Below, in pieces: positions 23,153 through 30,083 of a stretch of DNA of 35,542 bases; position 1 is the first letter of the stretch, and every line of letters starts with the position of its first letter. The stretch spans positions 1 through 35,542 of the forward strand of contig JBEKYC010000074.1 of NCBI GenBank assembly GCA_049511415.1. Direction: 5' to 3'. Origin of the DNA: Bog-159 sp049511415 (GTDB lineage Bacteria; Acidobacteriota; Terriglobia; Bryobacterales; Bryobacteraceae). The notes under the pieces were generated by a model, which searched no databases, had not been told where the DNA came from, and saw only the letters and a list, made by a program, of their open reading frames with translations. The position numbers and the translations under genes are program-made.

Positions 23153-23814
23153 TCATCTTCGATATGGACGGCGTGCTGGTGGACGTCACCGAGTCCTACC
23201 GCGAAACCATCGTGCGCACCGTGGAGCATTTCACCGGCAGGACCGTTTCTCGCGTGCAAATCCAGGACTACAAAAACCAGGGCGGATTCAACGACGATTG
23301 GAAGCTCTCGCACTACATCATCACGAATCACGGCGTGCCCGTCGAATTCCATACCGTAGTGGATTATTTCCAGCACCTGTTCCACGGCAACGGAACCGAT
23401 GGCCTCATCCTGCGCGAGCGATGGATCGCGCGCGATGGCCTCTTCGACCGCCTCGCCGCGCGCTTCGACTTCGCCATCTTCACTGGCCGCATGCGTTGGG
23501 AGGCCGAAGTCACGCTGCGCCGCTTCGCGCCCGCGCTCCGTTTCGACCCCATCATCGGCATGGAAGAGGTAGCCGAACCGAAACCCGCGCCCGAAGGCCT
23601 GCTCAAAATCGCCGCGCCAGCCGGTGACCGCAAAATCTGGTACGTCGGCGACAGCGTAGATGACGCGCGTGCTGCCCGCGCCGCCCAGATCCCATTCATT
23701 GGTATCGCCGCGCCCGCCAGTCCCAAACGCGCCGATCTGGTCGCGGTTTTCCAAGCCGAAAACGCCGTAGCCATCATCGACGACATCAATCGATTGGAGA
23801 CCGTCTTGCCCTGA
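23137..23814 (+). CDS. HAD-superfamily phosphatase, candidate histidinol-phosphate phosphatase
   Basis: The product has 225 residues. All HAD motifs are present: D9 and D11 (FDMDGVLVD), T116 (AIFTGR), K149 (EPKPAP) and D172/D176 (YVGDSVDDAR). A helical cap between motifs I and II places it in subfamily IA, resembling the TIGR01548-type group. It overlaps hisC by 16 bases and hisB by one (TGATG), so it belongs to the his operon. The hisB gene here encodes only the dehydratase, and no PHP-type HisJ/HisK or HisN is present, so this protein is the obvious candidate for dephosphorylating histidinol phosphate. That role is inferred from context; sequence alone gives only 'HAD phosphatase'. Confidence 0.85.
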   Translation: MDRQLIIFDMDGVLVDVTESYRETIVRTVEHFTGRTVSRVQIQDYKNQGGFNDDWKLSHYIITNHGVPVEFHTVVDYFQHLFHGNGTDGLILRERWIARDGLFDRLAARFDFAIFTGRMRWEAEVTLRRFAPALRFDPIIGMEEVAEPKPAPEGLLKIAAPAGDRKIWYVGDSVDDARAARAAQIPFIGIAAPASPKRADLVAVFQAENAVAIIDDINRLETVLP

Positions 23815-24401
23815 TGCGAACCGCCACCATCCAACGCGATACCAAAGAAACTCAGATCGGCGGCTCGCTCCGCATCGAAGGCCGCGGCCGATACGAAATC
23901 TCCACCGGCATACGCTTCTTCGATCACATGCTGGAATTATTCTCGAAGCACGGCGGCTTTGACCTGAAGCTCACCGCCCAGGGCGACCTGGACGTCGACC
24001 AGCACCACACCGTCGAAGACGTCGGCATCGTGCTCGGCCAGTTGTTTTCCAAAGCCCTCGGCGACCGCCGCGGCATCAATCGCGCCGGTTATTTCGTGCT
24101 GCCCATGGACGAGACGCTGGCGGTCGTGGCGCTCGACTTGGGCGGCCGGCCCGCGCTGGTCTACCGCGACTTGGTGCGCGTCCGCCTGGTCGGCGATCTG
24201 CAAACCGAATTGGTCGAAGACTTCTTCGGCGGCTTCGTGAATCACGCCGGCGCCAACCTGCACGCGCGCGTGCTCTACGGCCGATCCAATCACCACAAGA
24301 TCGAAGCGATTTTCAAATGCTTCGCGCGCGCTTTGAAATACGCCTGTTCTACCGACCGCCGCCTGCGCGATCAATTGCCGTCCACAAAGGGGCTGTTGTG
24401 A
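23814..24401 (+). CDS. hisB: Imidazoleglycerol-phosphate dehydratase (monofunctional)
   Basis: This 195-residue enzyme dehydrates imidazole glycerol phosphate. The two manganese-binding His-rich motifs are present: QHHTVEDVG (H64, H65, E68) and SNHHKIEAIFKCFARAL near the end. The N-terminal phosphatase domain of enteric bifunctional HisB is absent. The ATG shares its A with the stop of the HAD gene. Confidence 0.96.
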   Translation: MRTATIQRDTKETQIGGSLRIEGRGRYEISTGIRFFDHMLELFSKHGGFDLKLTAQGDLDVDQHHTVEDVGIVLGQLFSKALGDRRGINRAGYFVLPMDETLAVVALDLGGRPALVYRDLVRVRLVGDLQTELVEDFFGGFVNHAGANLHARVLYGRSNHHKIEAIFKCFARALKYACSTDRRLRDQLPSTKGLL

Positions 24402-25048
24402 TCGCAATTCTCGATTACGGCGCCGGCAACCTGCGCTCGGTCCAAAATACGCTCGCCGAAATCGGTGCGGAATATACCCTGGTGCGCGACTCCGCCGGCC
24501 TCGAAGCCGCCTCCAAGATCATCCTGCCCGGCGTAGGTCACTTCGGCCAGATGATGCGTGCGCTCGACGAGTTGCACGTGCGCGACGTGCTGCGGTCACG
24601 CATCCGCGATGGCGTGCCGTTTCTGGGCATCTGCCTGGGCCTGCAGGCGCTGTTTGAATCCAGCGAAGAAGCTCCCGAAGCGCGCGGTCTGGGCCTCTTC
24701 GAAGGCGCCGTGCGCCGTTTTCCGCCGAACGTGCGTCTTCCGCACATGGGCTGGAACCAAATCGAAGCCCGTCCCGATTCGCGCCTCCTCAACGGACTCT
24801 CACCGGAAACCTACGTCATCTTCATGCATAGTTACTACGCGCCCGAAGTGACCGCCACCGCCGCCACCTGCACTTACGGTATCCGTTATACAGCGGCGCT
24901 GGAATCCGGCAACATCTTCGGCGTGCAGTTTCATCCGGAAAAATCCGGCCCGGCCGGCCTGCGGATAGTCCGCAACTTTGTGGAGCTGGAACCCATGCTA
25001 AGTCCGTTATCGGTGTTCATCCGTGTTCATCGGTGGCCGGAATGCTAG
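24398..25048 (+). CDS. hisH: Imidazole glycerol phosphate synthase, glutaminase subunit
   Basis: This 216-residue class I glutamine amidotransferase supplies ammonia to HisF. The catalytic triad is readable: C79 (GICLGLQ), H179 and E181 (FHPEKS). The GTG start at 24398 overlaps the hisB stop and has AAAGGGG at 24386-24392. The normal end (RIVRNFVEL) is extended by about 19 residues (198-216) encoded largely by a dispersed repeat at 25007-25038. Overlaps hisF by 7 bases. Confidence 0.94.
   Translation: MIAILDYGAGNLRSVQNTLAEIGAEYTLVRDSAGLEAASKIILPGVGHFGQMMRALDELHVRDVLRSRIRDGVPFLGICLGLQALFESSEEAPEARGLGLFEGAVRRFPPNVRLPHMGWNQIEARPDSRLLNGLSPETYVIFMHSYYAPEVTATAATCTYGIRYTAALESGNIFGVQFHPEKSGPAGLRIVRNFVELEPMLSPLSVFIRVHRWPEC
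25007..25038 (+). repeat. 32-base dispersed repeat, copy inside the hisH end
   Basis: Begins TTATCGGTGTT and contains two GTGTTCATC units. It matches 24 of 32 positions of 19404-19435. It encodes most of the extra C-terminal tail of HisH and ends 3 bases before the hisF ATG. Confidence 0.5.
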
Positions 25049-25806
25049 TCAAGCGCATCATCCCATGCCTCGACGTTACCGGCGGACGTGTCGTCAAAGG
25101 CGTCAACTTCGTCGATCTTCGCGACGCCGGCGACCCCGTCGAACTGGCTGCCCGCTATAACCAGGAAGGCGCCGACGAACTCGTCTTTCTCGACATCACC
25201 GCATCCAGCGACGCCCGCGCCATCATGGTCTCCGTGGTCGCCCGCACCGCCCGCCAGGTCTTCATCCCCCTGGCAGTGGGCGGCGGCATACGCTCCGTAG
25301 CCGACGCCCGCGCCATCCTGCTCTCCGGCGCTGACAAGATTTCCGTCAATACCGCAGCCGTGCGCCGCCCTGAACTGATCGCCGAACTCAGCCGCGAATT
25401 CGGCGCGCAAGCCGTGGTTCTGGCCATCGACGCCCGCCGCCGCGCCCCCGGCGCGTGGACCGTATATACCCGCGGTGGGCGCGATCCCGAAGATCTTGAC
25501 GCTGTTGCTTGGGCGGCCCGCGGCGAAGAACTGGGCGCGGGCGAAGTCCTGCTCACCTCCATGGATACCGACGGCGTGCAACAGGGCTTCGATTGCGACT
25601 TGACCCGCGCCGTCTCGCGCGCCACGCGCATCCCCGTGATCGCTTCCGGAGGCGCCGGCCAGCCCGACGATTTTCTGCGCGTGCTCACAGATGGCGAAGC
25701 CGACGCCGCTCTGGCCGCCTCTGTATTCCACTACGGCACCCTACGCATCGCCGACCTCAAAGAGCACCTCGATCGCGCCGGCGTCCCTGTAAGGAAAGTC
25801 TCATGA
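25042..25806 (+). CDS. hisF: Imidazole glycerol phosphate synthase, cyclase subunit
   Basis: This 254-residue (beta/alpha)8 barrel forms imidazole glycerol phosphate and AICAR from PRFAR and ammonia. The start MLVKRIIPCLDV carries the catalytic D11; the second catalytic aspartate lies in VVLAIDARR, about residue 130. Phosphate-binding elements are AVGGGIRS and IASGGAG. I choose the ATG at 25042 over a GTG nine bases upstream because family members begin exactly so. Overlaps hisA by ATGA. Confidence 0.96.
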   Translation: MLVKRIIPCLDVTGGRVVKGVNFVDLRDAGDPVELAARYNQEGADELVFLDITASSDARAIMVSVVARTARQVFIPLAVGGGIRSVADARAILLSGADKISVNTAAVRRPELIAELSREFGAQAVVLAIDARRRAPGAWTVYTRGGRDPEDLDAVAWAARGEELGAGEVLLTSMDTDGVQQGFDCDLTRAVSRATRIPVIASGGAGQPDDFLRVLTDGEADAALAASVFHYGTLRIADLKEHLDRAGVPVRKVS

Positions 25807-26498
25807 TCTTTCCCTGCATCGACCTCCTGGATGGCAAAGTCGTCCAGCTTGTACAAGGCCGCGAAAAAGCCCTGGAAGCGGACACGCCGCTCGAAATGCT
25901 CCGCCGCTTCGCCGCCTTCCCCGAAATCCAGGTGATCGACCTGAATGCCGCCATGGGCGCCGGCTCGAACGGCGAACTCGTGCGCCTGGTCGCCGCGCAG
26001 GCTCGCACCCGCATCGGCGGCGGCGTGCGCACCGTGGACCGCGCGCGCTCTCTCATCGATCAGGGCGCGCACAAAATCATCGTGGGGACCGCCGCCTTCG
26101 CCGCCGACGGTGTCAACGCCGCCTTCCTCGCGGATCTCGCCGCCGCTATCGGCACGGATCGCGTCGTCGTGGCGCTCGATTCCCGCGCAGGCCGCATCGT
26201 AGTGAAGGGTTGGCGCGAATCCACGCGTTTCACCGCCGAAGAAGTCCTCGCCGCACTGGAGCCATACTGCGGCGGCTTCCTCTGTACCTATGTCGATAAA
26301 GAAGGCATGCTCCAAGGCACCGACCTCGACTGGTTCCGCCGCCTGCGTGCCGCCACGCCTCTGGAAATCACCGCCGCCGGCGGCATCACCACCCTCGAAG
26401 AAGTCCGCGCCCTGATCGCCATGAATGTGCATGCCGCCCTAGGCATGGCGGTCTATACCGGCCGCCTCAACCTGGAGGATCTGGCTCAACTGATCTGA
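25803..26498 (+). CDS. hisA: Phosphoribosylformimino-AICAR-P isomerase
   Basis: This 231-residue barrel isomerises ProFAR to PRFAR. The N-terminal aspartate is in FPCIDLLDGKVVQL, phosphate-binding elements are RIGGGVRT and TAAGGI, and the second half carries VALDSRAG and TYVDKEGMLQGTD. Start ATG at 25803 has AAGGAAAG at 25791-25798. The sequence is a diverged HisA: the usual DLDGAxxG reads DLNAAMGAG and the usual TDISRDG reads TYVDKEG. Position after hisF and the complete barrel make HisA the best call. Last gene of the operon; no terminator is obvious after it. Confidence 0.88.
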   Translation: MIFPCIDLLDGKVVQLVQGREKALEADTPLEMLRRFAAFPEIQVIDLNAAMGAGSNGELVRLVAAQARTRIGGGVRTVDRARSLIDQGAHKIIVGTAAFAADGVNAAFLADLAAAIGTDRVVVALDSRAGRIVVKGWRESTRFTAEEVLAALEPYCGGFLCTYVDKEGMLQGTDLDWFRRLRAATPLEITAAGGITTLEEVRALIAMNVHAALGMAVYTGRLNLEDLAQLI

Positions 26499-26640
26499 TG
26501 CCGCCTGGCAAATTTATATCATTCACAAACATCCAACAGCCCGTATGCAACTGAAAATAAAAACCAACGCACGCAACAGACCACCGTCTTCCGACCCCCG
26601 CCGTGCTAACTTAATTCCAGAGTTATGTGCACCATCCCTT

Positions 26641-26706
26641 TGCGACAAAATCGACAAAACTCGCGAAAAGTGTCGCATTTTGTCGCATTCTGTCGCATTT
26701 TGTCGT
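26641..26706. repeat. 10-base phased repeats with inverted arms
   Basis: TGTCGCATTT, TGTCGCATTC and TGTCGCATTT follow each other at 26671, 26681 and 26691, and a fourth partial unit (TGTCG) begins at 26701. Upstream, TGCGACAAAA (26641-26650) is the reverse complement of TTTTGTCGCA at 26678-26687, so a hairpin can form. The element lies between the convergent ends of hisA and the PQQ dehydrogenase gene. The rest of 26499-26640 is AT-richer and holds no gene I can support. Confidence 0.65.
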
Positions 26707-26712
26707 CTGCCC

Positions 26713-28800
26713 CTACTTCCCCGGCAGCGCAAACGCCACATAACTACCCCCCGACGCCCCGCCCGACTTCCCACCACCCGCCCCGATCACCACAAACTGC
26801 CGCCCGTTCACCTCATACGTCGCCGGCGTGGCGACCCCCGCCGCCGGCAGCGTGGTCTCCCAAAGCAGCTTCCCGTCGCGCTTGTCGAACGCCCGAAACT
26901 TCTTGTCCCGCAGCGTCGCGCCGATGAACAACAACCCGCCCGCCGTCACCACCGGACCGCCATAATTCTCGCTGCCCGTATCGCGCATGCCCTTGGCCGC
27001 CAGTTCCGGATACTCGCCCAACGGAATCTTCCACGCGATCTCGCCCCTGTTCAGGTCGATGGCGTTCAGCGTTCCCCAGGGCGGCTCCACCGCCGGATAT
27101 CCGTCCGGGTCCAGAAACTTGTTGTACCCGTCGTGCGTGTACTTCTGCTCGATGGGCCACGGGCCGCTCTTCACTTCCGCCACCTTCACGTCCTCGCCGC
27201 TGGTCAGGTAAATCACGATGGCTGATAACGCGTCCGACGGCAGTCCCGCAAATGCCGGCATGCGCCCGCTGCCCTGCCGAATGATCGCCCCGATCTGCTC
27301 CGGCGTGCGCTTCTTCGCAATCCCCACCAGCGCCGGAAACTCCGGCGGACTGCCCTGCATGTCCTGCCGATGGCACCCCGCGCAGCGCGCATTATATAAG
27401 GTACGTCCGCTGCTTTGCCGGCTCGCCGGCGCGGGCACCAGCCGCAGGATCCACGCCATCTCGTTGGCGTTCACGTACAGAAATCCCGATGCCGGATCGA
27501 ACGCCGCCCCGCCCCATTCCGCGCCGCCGTCGAAGCCCGGAAAAATCACGGTGCCCTCCAGGCTCGGCGGCACGAATTGGCCCGCGCTGCGCACCTTCCG
27601 CAGCCGCTCCAGCACCGCCGCGTGCGCTTCCGGCGTGCGCTTCGTAACCATCTCTTCCGTGAAAATCTGCCGCGCAAACGGCGGCGGCTTCAGCGGCAGG
27701 ATCTGCCGGGCCGCCGCCAGCTCGCCATCCACCTCCGACGCCGGCACAGCCCGCTCCTCCAGCGGGAACAGCGGCTTGCCCGTCACGCGGTCGAACAGAA
27801 ATACGTGCCCTGACTTGGTGATCTGCGCCACCGCATCCACCGCCGCGCCATCGTGCTCGACGCGCACCAGCGTGGGCGGCGCCGGAAAATCGCGGTCCCA
27901 CAGATCGTGCCGCACAGCTTGAAAATGCCACACGCGCTCGCCCGTGTCCGCCTTCAGCGCCAGCAGCGTGTTGGCAAACAGATCGTCGCCCTTGCGATTG
28001 GCGCCGTAGAAATCGAACGCCGCCGAACCGGTCGGAACGAACACCAGCCCGCGCTCTTCGTCCATGCTCATGCCCGCCCAGTTGTTGGCCGCGCCGATAT
28101 ACTGCCAAGCGTCCGCAGGCCAAGTCTCGTAGCCGAATTCGCCGGGACGCGGAATGGTGTGAAACGTCCAACGGATCTTGCCGGTGCGCACATCGTACGC
28201 GCGTATGTCGCCCGGCGAAGCAGGCAGCGTCTCGCTGACGATGCTGCCCAGGATCAGCAGGTCCTTAAAGATGATGCCCGGACTGGTCGCCGAAATCGAC
28301 ATCTCCTCCGGCGGCCGCCCCAGCCCCTGCCGCAGGTCCACGCGGCCGCCTTCCCCAAACGTGCCGGCCAGCGCTCCCGTGCGCGCGTCCACGGCGTACA
28401 GCCAATGCCCCGCGGCGAAGAAGATGCGCTGCTCCTCGCCGCCGGCCCAATACGTCACCCCGCGATTGCGCGCCTTGCCGAAGCTCCGGTCGTTCTGCCG
28501 CGGATCGAAGGACCAGCGCAGCTTACCCGTCGCCGCGTCCAGCGCAATCAGCCGCAGCTTCGGCGTGGTGGCATATAGCACGCCGTGCACGACGATCGGA
28601 TTGCACTCCATCTCGGAATCCGGGAATGCATCGCCGGTGTCGTAGGTCCAGGCGACGGCCAGCCGCGCAACGTTGTCGCGATTGATCTGATCGAGCGACG
28701 AGTAACGGGTGCTGCCGGGGCCGCCGCCGTAGACGGGCCATTCGCGATCGGCGCCGGCCCCGAAGGCCGCGCCCAGAAGAAAGACCATGAGGAATCGCAC
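26713..28800 (-). CDS. PQQ-dependent dehydrogenase with inserted cytochrome c domain
   Basis: This 695-residue exported quinoprotein has a signal peptide at residues 1-17 (RFLMVFLLGAAFGAGA). An eight-bladed quinoprotein propeller starts with WPVYGGGPGSTRYSSLDQIN, typical of glucose/alcohol dehydrogenases of the GDH type. At about 468-545 a cytochrome c domain (CAGCH heme site, axial Met probably in GRMPAF) interrupts the propeller, which resumes with GPWPIEQKYTHDG and closes with GAGGGKSGGASGGSYVAFAL. Such proteins oxidise sugars or alcohols in the periplasm and pass electrons through their own heme. The substrate cannot be told. Divergent from the MFS gene. Confidence 0.88.
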   Translation of the reverse strand: MRFLMVFLLGAAFGAGADREWPVYGGGPGSTRYSSLDQINRDNVARLAVAWTYDTGDAFPDSEMECNPIVVHGVLYATTPKLRLIALDAATGKLRWSFDPRQNDRSFGKARNRGVTYWAGGEEQRIFFAAGHWLYAVDARTGALAGTFGEGGRVDLRQGLGRPPEEMSISATSPGIIFKDLLILGSIVSETLPASPGDIRAYDVRTGKIRWTFHTIPRPGEFGYETWPADAWQYIGAANNWAGMSMDEERGLVFVPTGSAAFDFYGANRKGDDLFANTLLALKADTGERVWHFQAVRHDLWDRDFPAPPTLVRVEHDGAAVDAVAQITKSGHVFLFDRVTGKPLFPLEERAVPASEVDGELAAARQILPLKPPPFARQIFTEEMVTKRTPEAHAAVLERLRKVRSAGQFVPPSLEGTVIFPGFDGGAEWGGAAFDPASGFLYVNANEMAWILRLVPAPASRQSSGRTLYNARCAGCHRQDMQGSPPEFPALVGIAKKRTPEQIGAIIRQGSGRMPAFAGLPSDALSAIVIYLTSGEDVKVAEVKSGPWPIEQKYTHDGYNKFLDPDGYPAVEPPWGTLNAIDLNRGEIAWKIPLGEYPELAAKGMRDTGSENYGGPVVTAGGLLFIGATLRDKKFRAFDKRDGKLLWETTLPAAGVATPATYEVNGRQFVVIGAGGGKSGGASGGSYVAFALPGK

Positions 28801-28838
28801 GATGATTCACTATATCGCGCGTGCACCGGCCAACTAGA

Positions 28839-30083
28839 ATGAATGAAGCCATGCCCGCCCGCGCCGCGTTCCGTCACCCCAACTTTCGCCGTTATCTCGG
28901 CGCGCGCGTCCTCACCGTCAATGCCAACGAAATGCAGGCCGTCGCCGTAGCCTGGCAGGTCTACGGCCTAACCCATCGTCCCCTGGACCTCGGCCTGGTG
29001 GGACTGGCGCAATTCCTCCCTGCCATCCTGCTCTTCCTGGTCGCCGGCCAGGCGGCGGACCGCTTCCCCCGCCAGCGCATCCTCGAAGCTTGCTACGGAA
29101 GCTTCGCGCTCTGCTCGGTGCTGCTCTTCAGTCTCTCGCTGCACGGCATCACCTCGATACTGCCGATCTACGCCGTGCTCCTGCTCAACGGCACCGTGCG
29201 CGCTTTCAACGGACCGGCCGGCCAGGCCTTCACGCCGCTGCTCGTGCCGGCCGAAGATTTTCCCAACGCGGTGGCCTGGAACTCCTCCATCTTCCAAGCT
29301 TCCACCATCGTGGGACCCGTGCTGGGCGGTCTGCTCTACGGCTTCAGCTCCAGCCCGGTGCCCGTCTATGCTTGCGCCGCCCTCGAATACCTGGCCGCCC
29401 TGTCGCTGATGGGCCGCATCCGGCTGCCCGCCGCGCAAAGCAGCCGGCCCGCCCCTTCCGCCCGCATGGCCCTGGAGGGCCTGCGTTACATCCGGCGCAA
29501 CAAGCTGATCCTGGGAGCCATCTCACTCGATCTCTTCGCCGTCCTGCTGGGCGGCGCGACCGCGCTGCTGCCCGTTTACGCCCGCGAGATTCTGAAGATC
29601 GGCGCATCCGGCCTGGGTATCCTGCGCAGTGCTCCCGGCGTGGGCGCGATCCTGATGGCCCTGGCGATCGCGCGCTGGCCGTTGCGGCGCCGCGCCGGCA
29701 TCATCATGCTCTGGTGCGTCTTCGGATTCGGCGTCTTCACAGTCGTCTTCGGAGTCTCGCGCAGCCTCCCGCTCTCCCTGGCAGCTCTGGCGCTGATCGG
29801 CGCTTGCGACATGGTCAGCGTCATCGTGCGCCACACGCTGATTCAACTCGGCACGCCCGACGCCATGCGCGGCCGTGTCAGCGCCGTCAACGTGGTGTTC
29901 ATCGGCGCTTCCAACGAAGTCGGCCAATTCGAATCCGGGATCACGGCGCAGTGGTTCGGCGCAGTGCCGGCCGTCCTTTTAGGCGGCCTCGGGACCATCC
30001 TCGTCGTGGCGCTATGGGCGTGGCGCTTTCCGGAACTGCGCCGCGTCAACGAACTGGTGGGAGAATATCAAAATGCTAAGTGA
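28839..30083 (+). CDS. MFS transporter (EntS/DHA3-like)
   Basis: The product has 414 residues and 10-12 hydrophobic segments, an MFS_3-type exporter. Start at the ATG at 28839; a GTG at 28821 and an ATG at 28851 are also in frame. FRHPNFRRYLGARVLTV begins helix 1, and the loop QAADRFPRQRILEACY is the MFS motif A region between helices 2 and 3. Family members export siderophores or drugs; no siderophore genes are nearby, so the cargo is unknown. It overlaps the next permease gene by 11 bases, so both are probably made together. Confidence 0.88.
   Translation: MNEAMPARAAFRHPNFRRYLGARVLTVNANEMQAVAVAWQVYGLTHRPLDLGLVGLAQFLPAILLFLVAGQAADRFPRQRILEACYGSFALCSVLLFSLSLHGITSILPIYAVLLLNGTVRAFNGPAGQAFTPLLVPAEDFPNAVAWNSSIFQASTIVGPVLGGLLYGFSSSPVPVYACAALEYLAALSLMGRIRLPAAQSSRPAPSARMALEGLRYIRRNKLILGAISLDLFAVLLGGATALLPVYAREILKIGASGLGILRSAPGVGAILMALAIARWPLRRRAGIIMLWCVFGFGVFTVVFGVSRSLPLSLAALALIGACDMVSVIVRHTLIQLGTPDAMRGRVSAVNVVFIGASNEVGQFESGITAQWFGAVPAVLLGGLGTILVVALWAWRFPELRRVNELVGEYQNAK

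Noticed and set aside
26545..27225. A 226-codon plus-strand frame overlapping the PQQ gene end
   Set aside because: It is antisense to the quinoprotein for most of its length and starts in the AT-rich spacer without similarity to any family.
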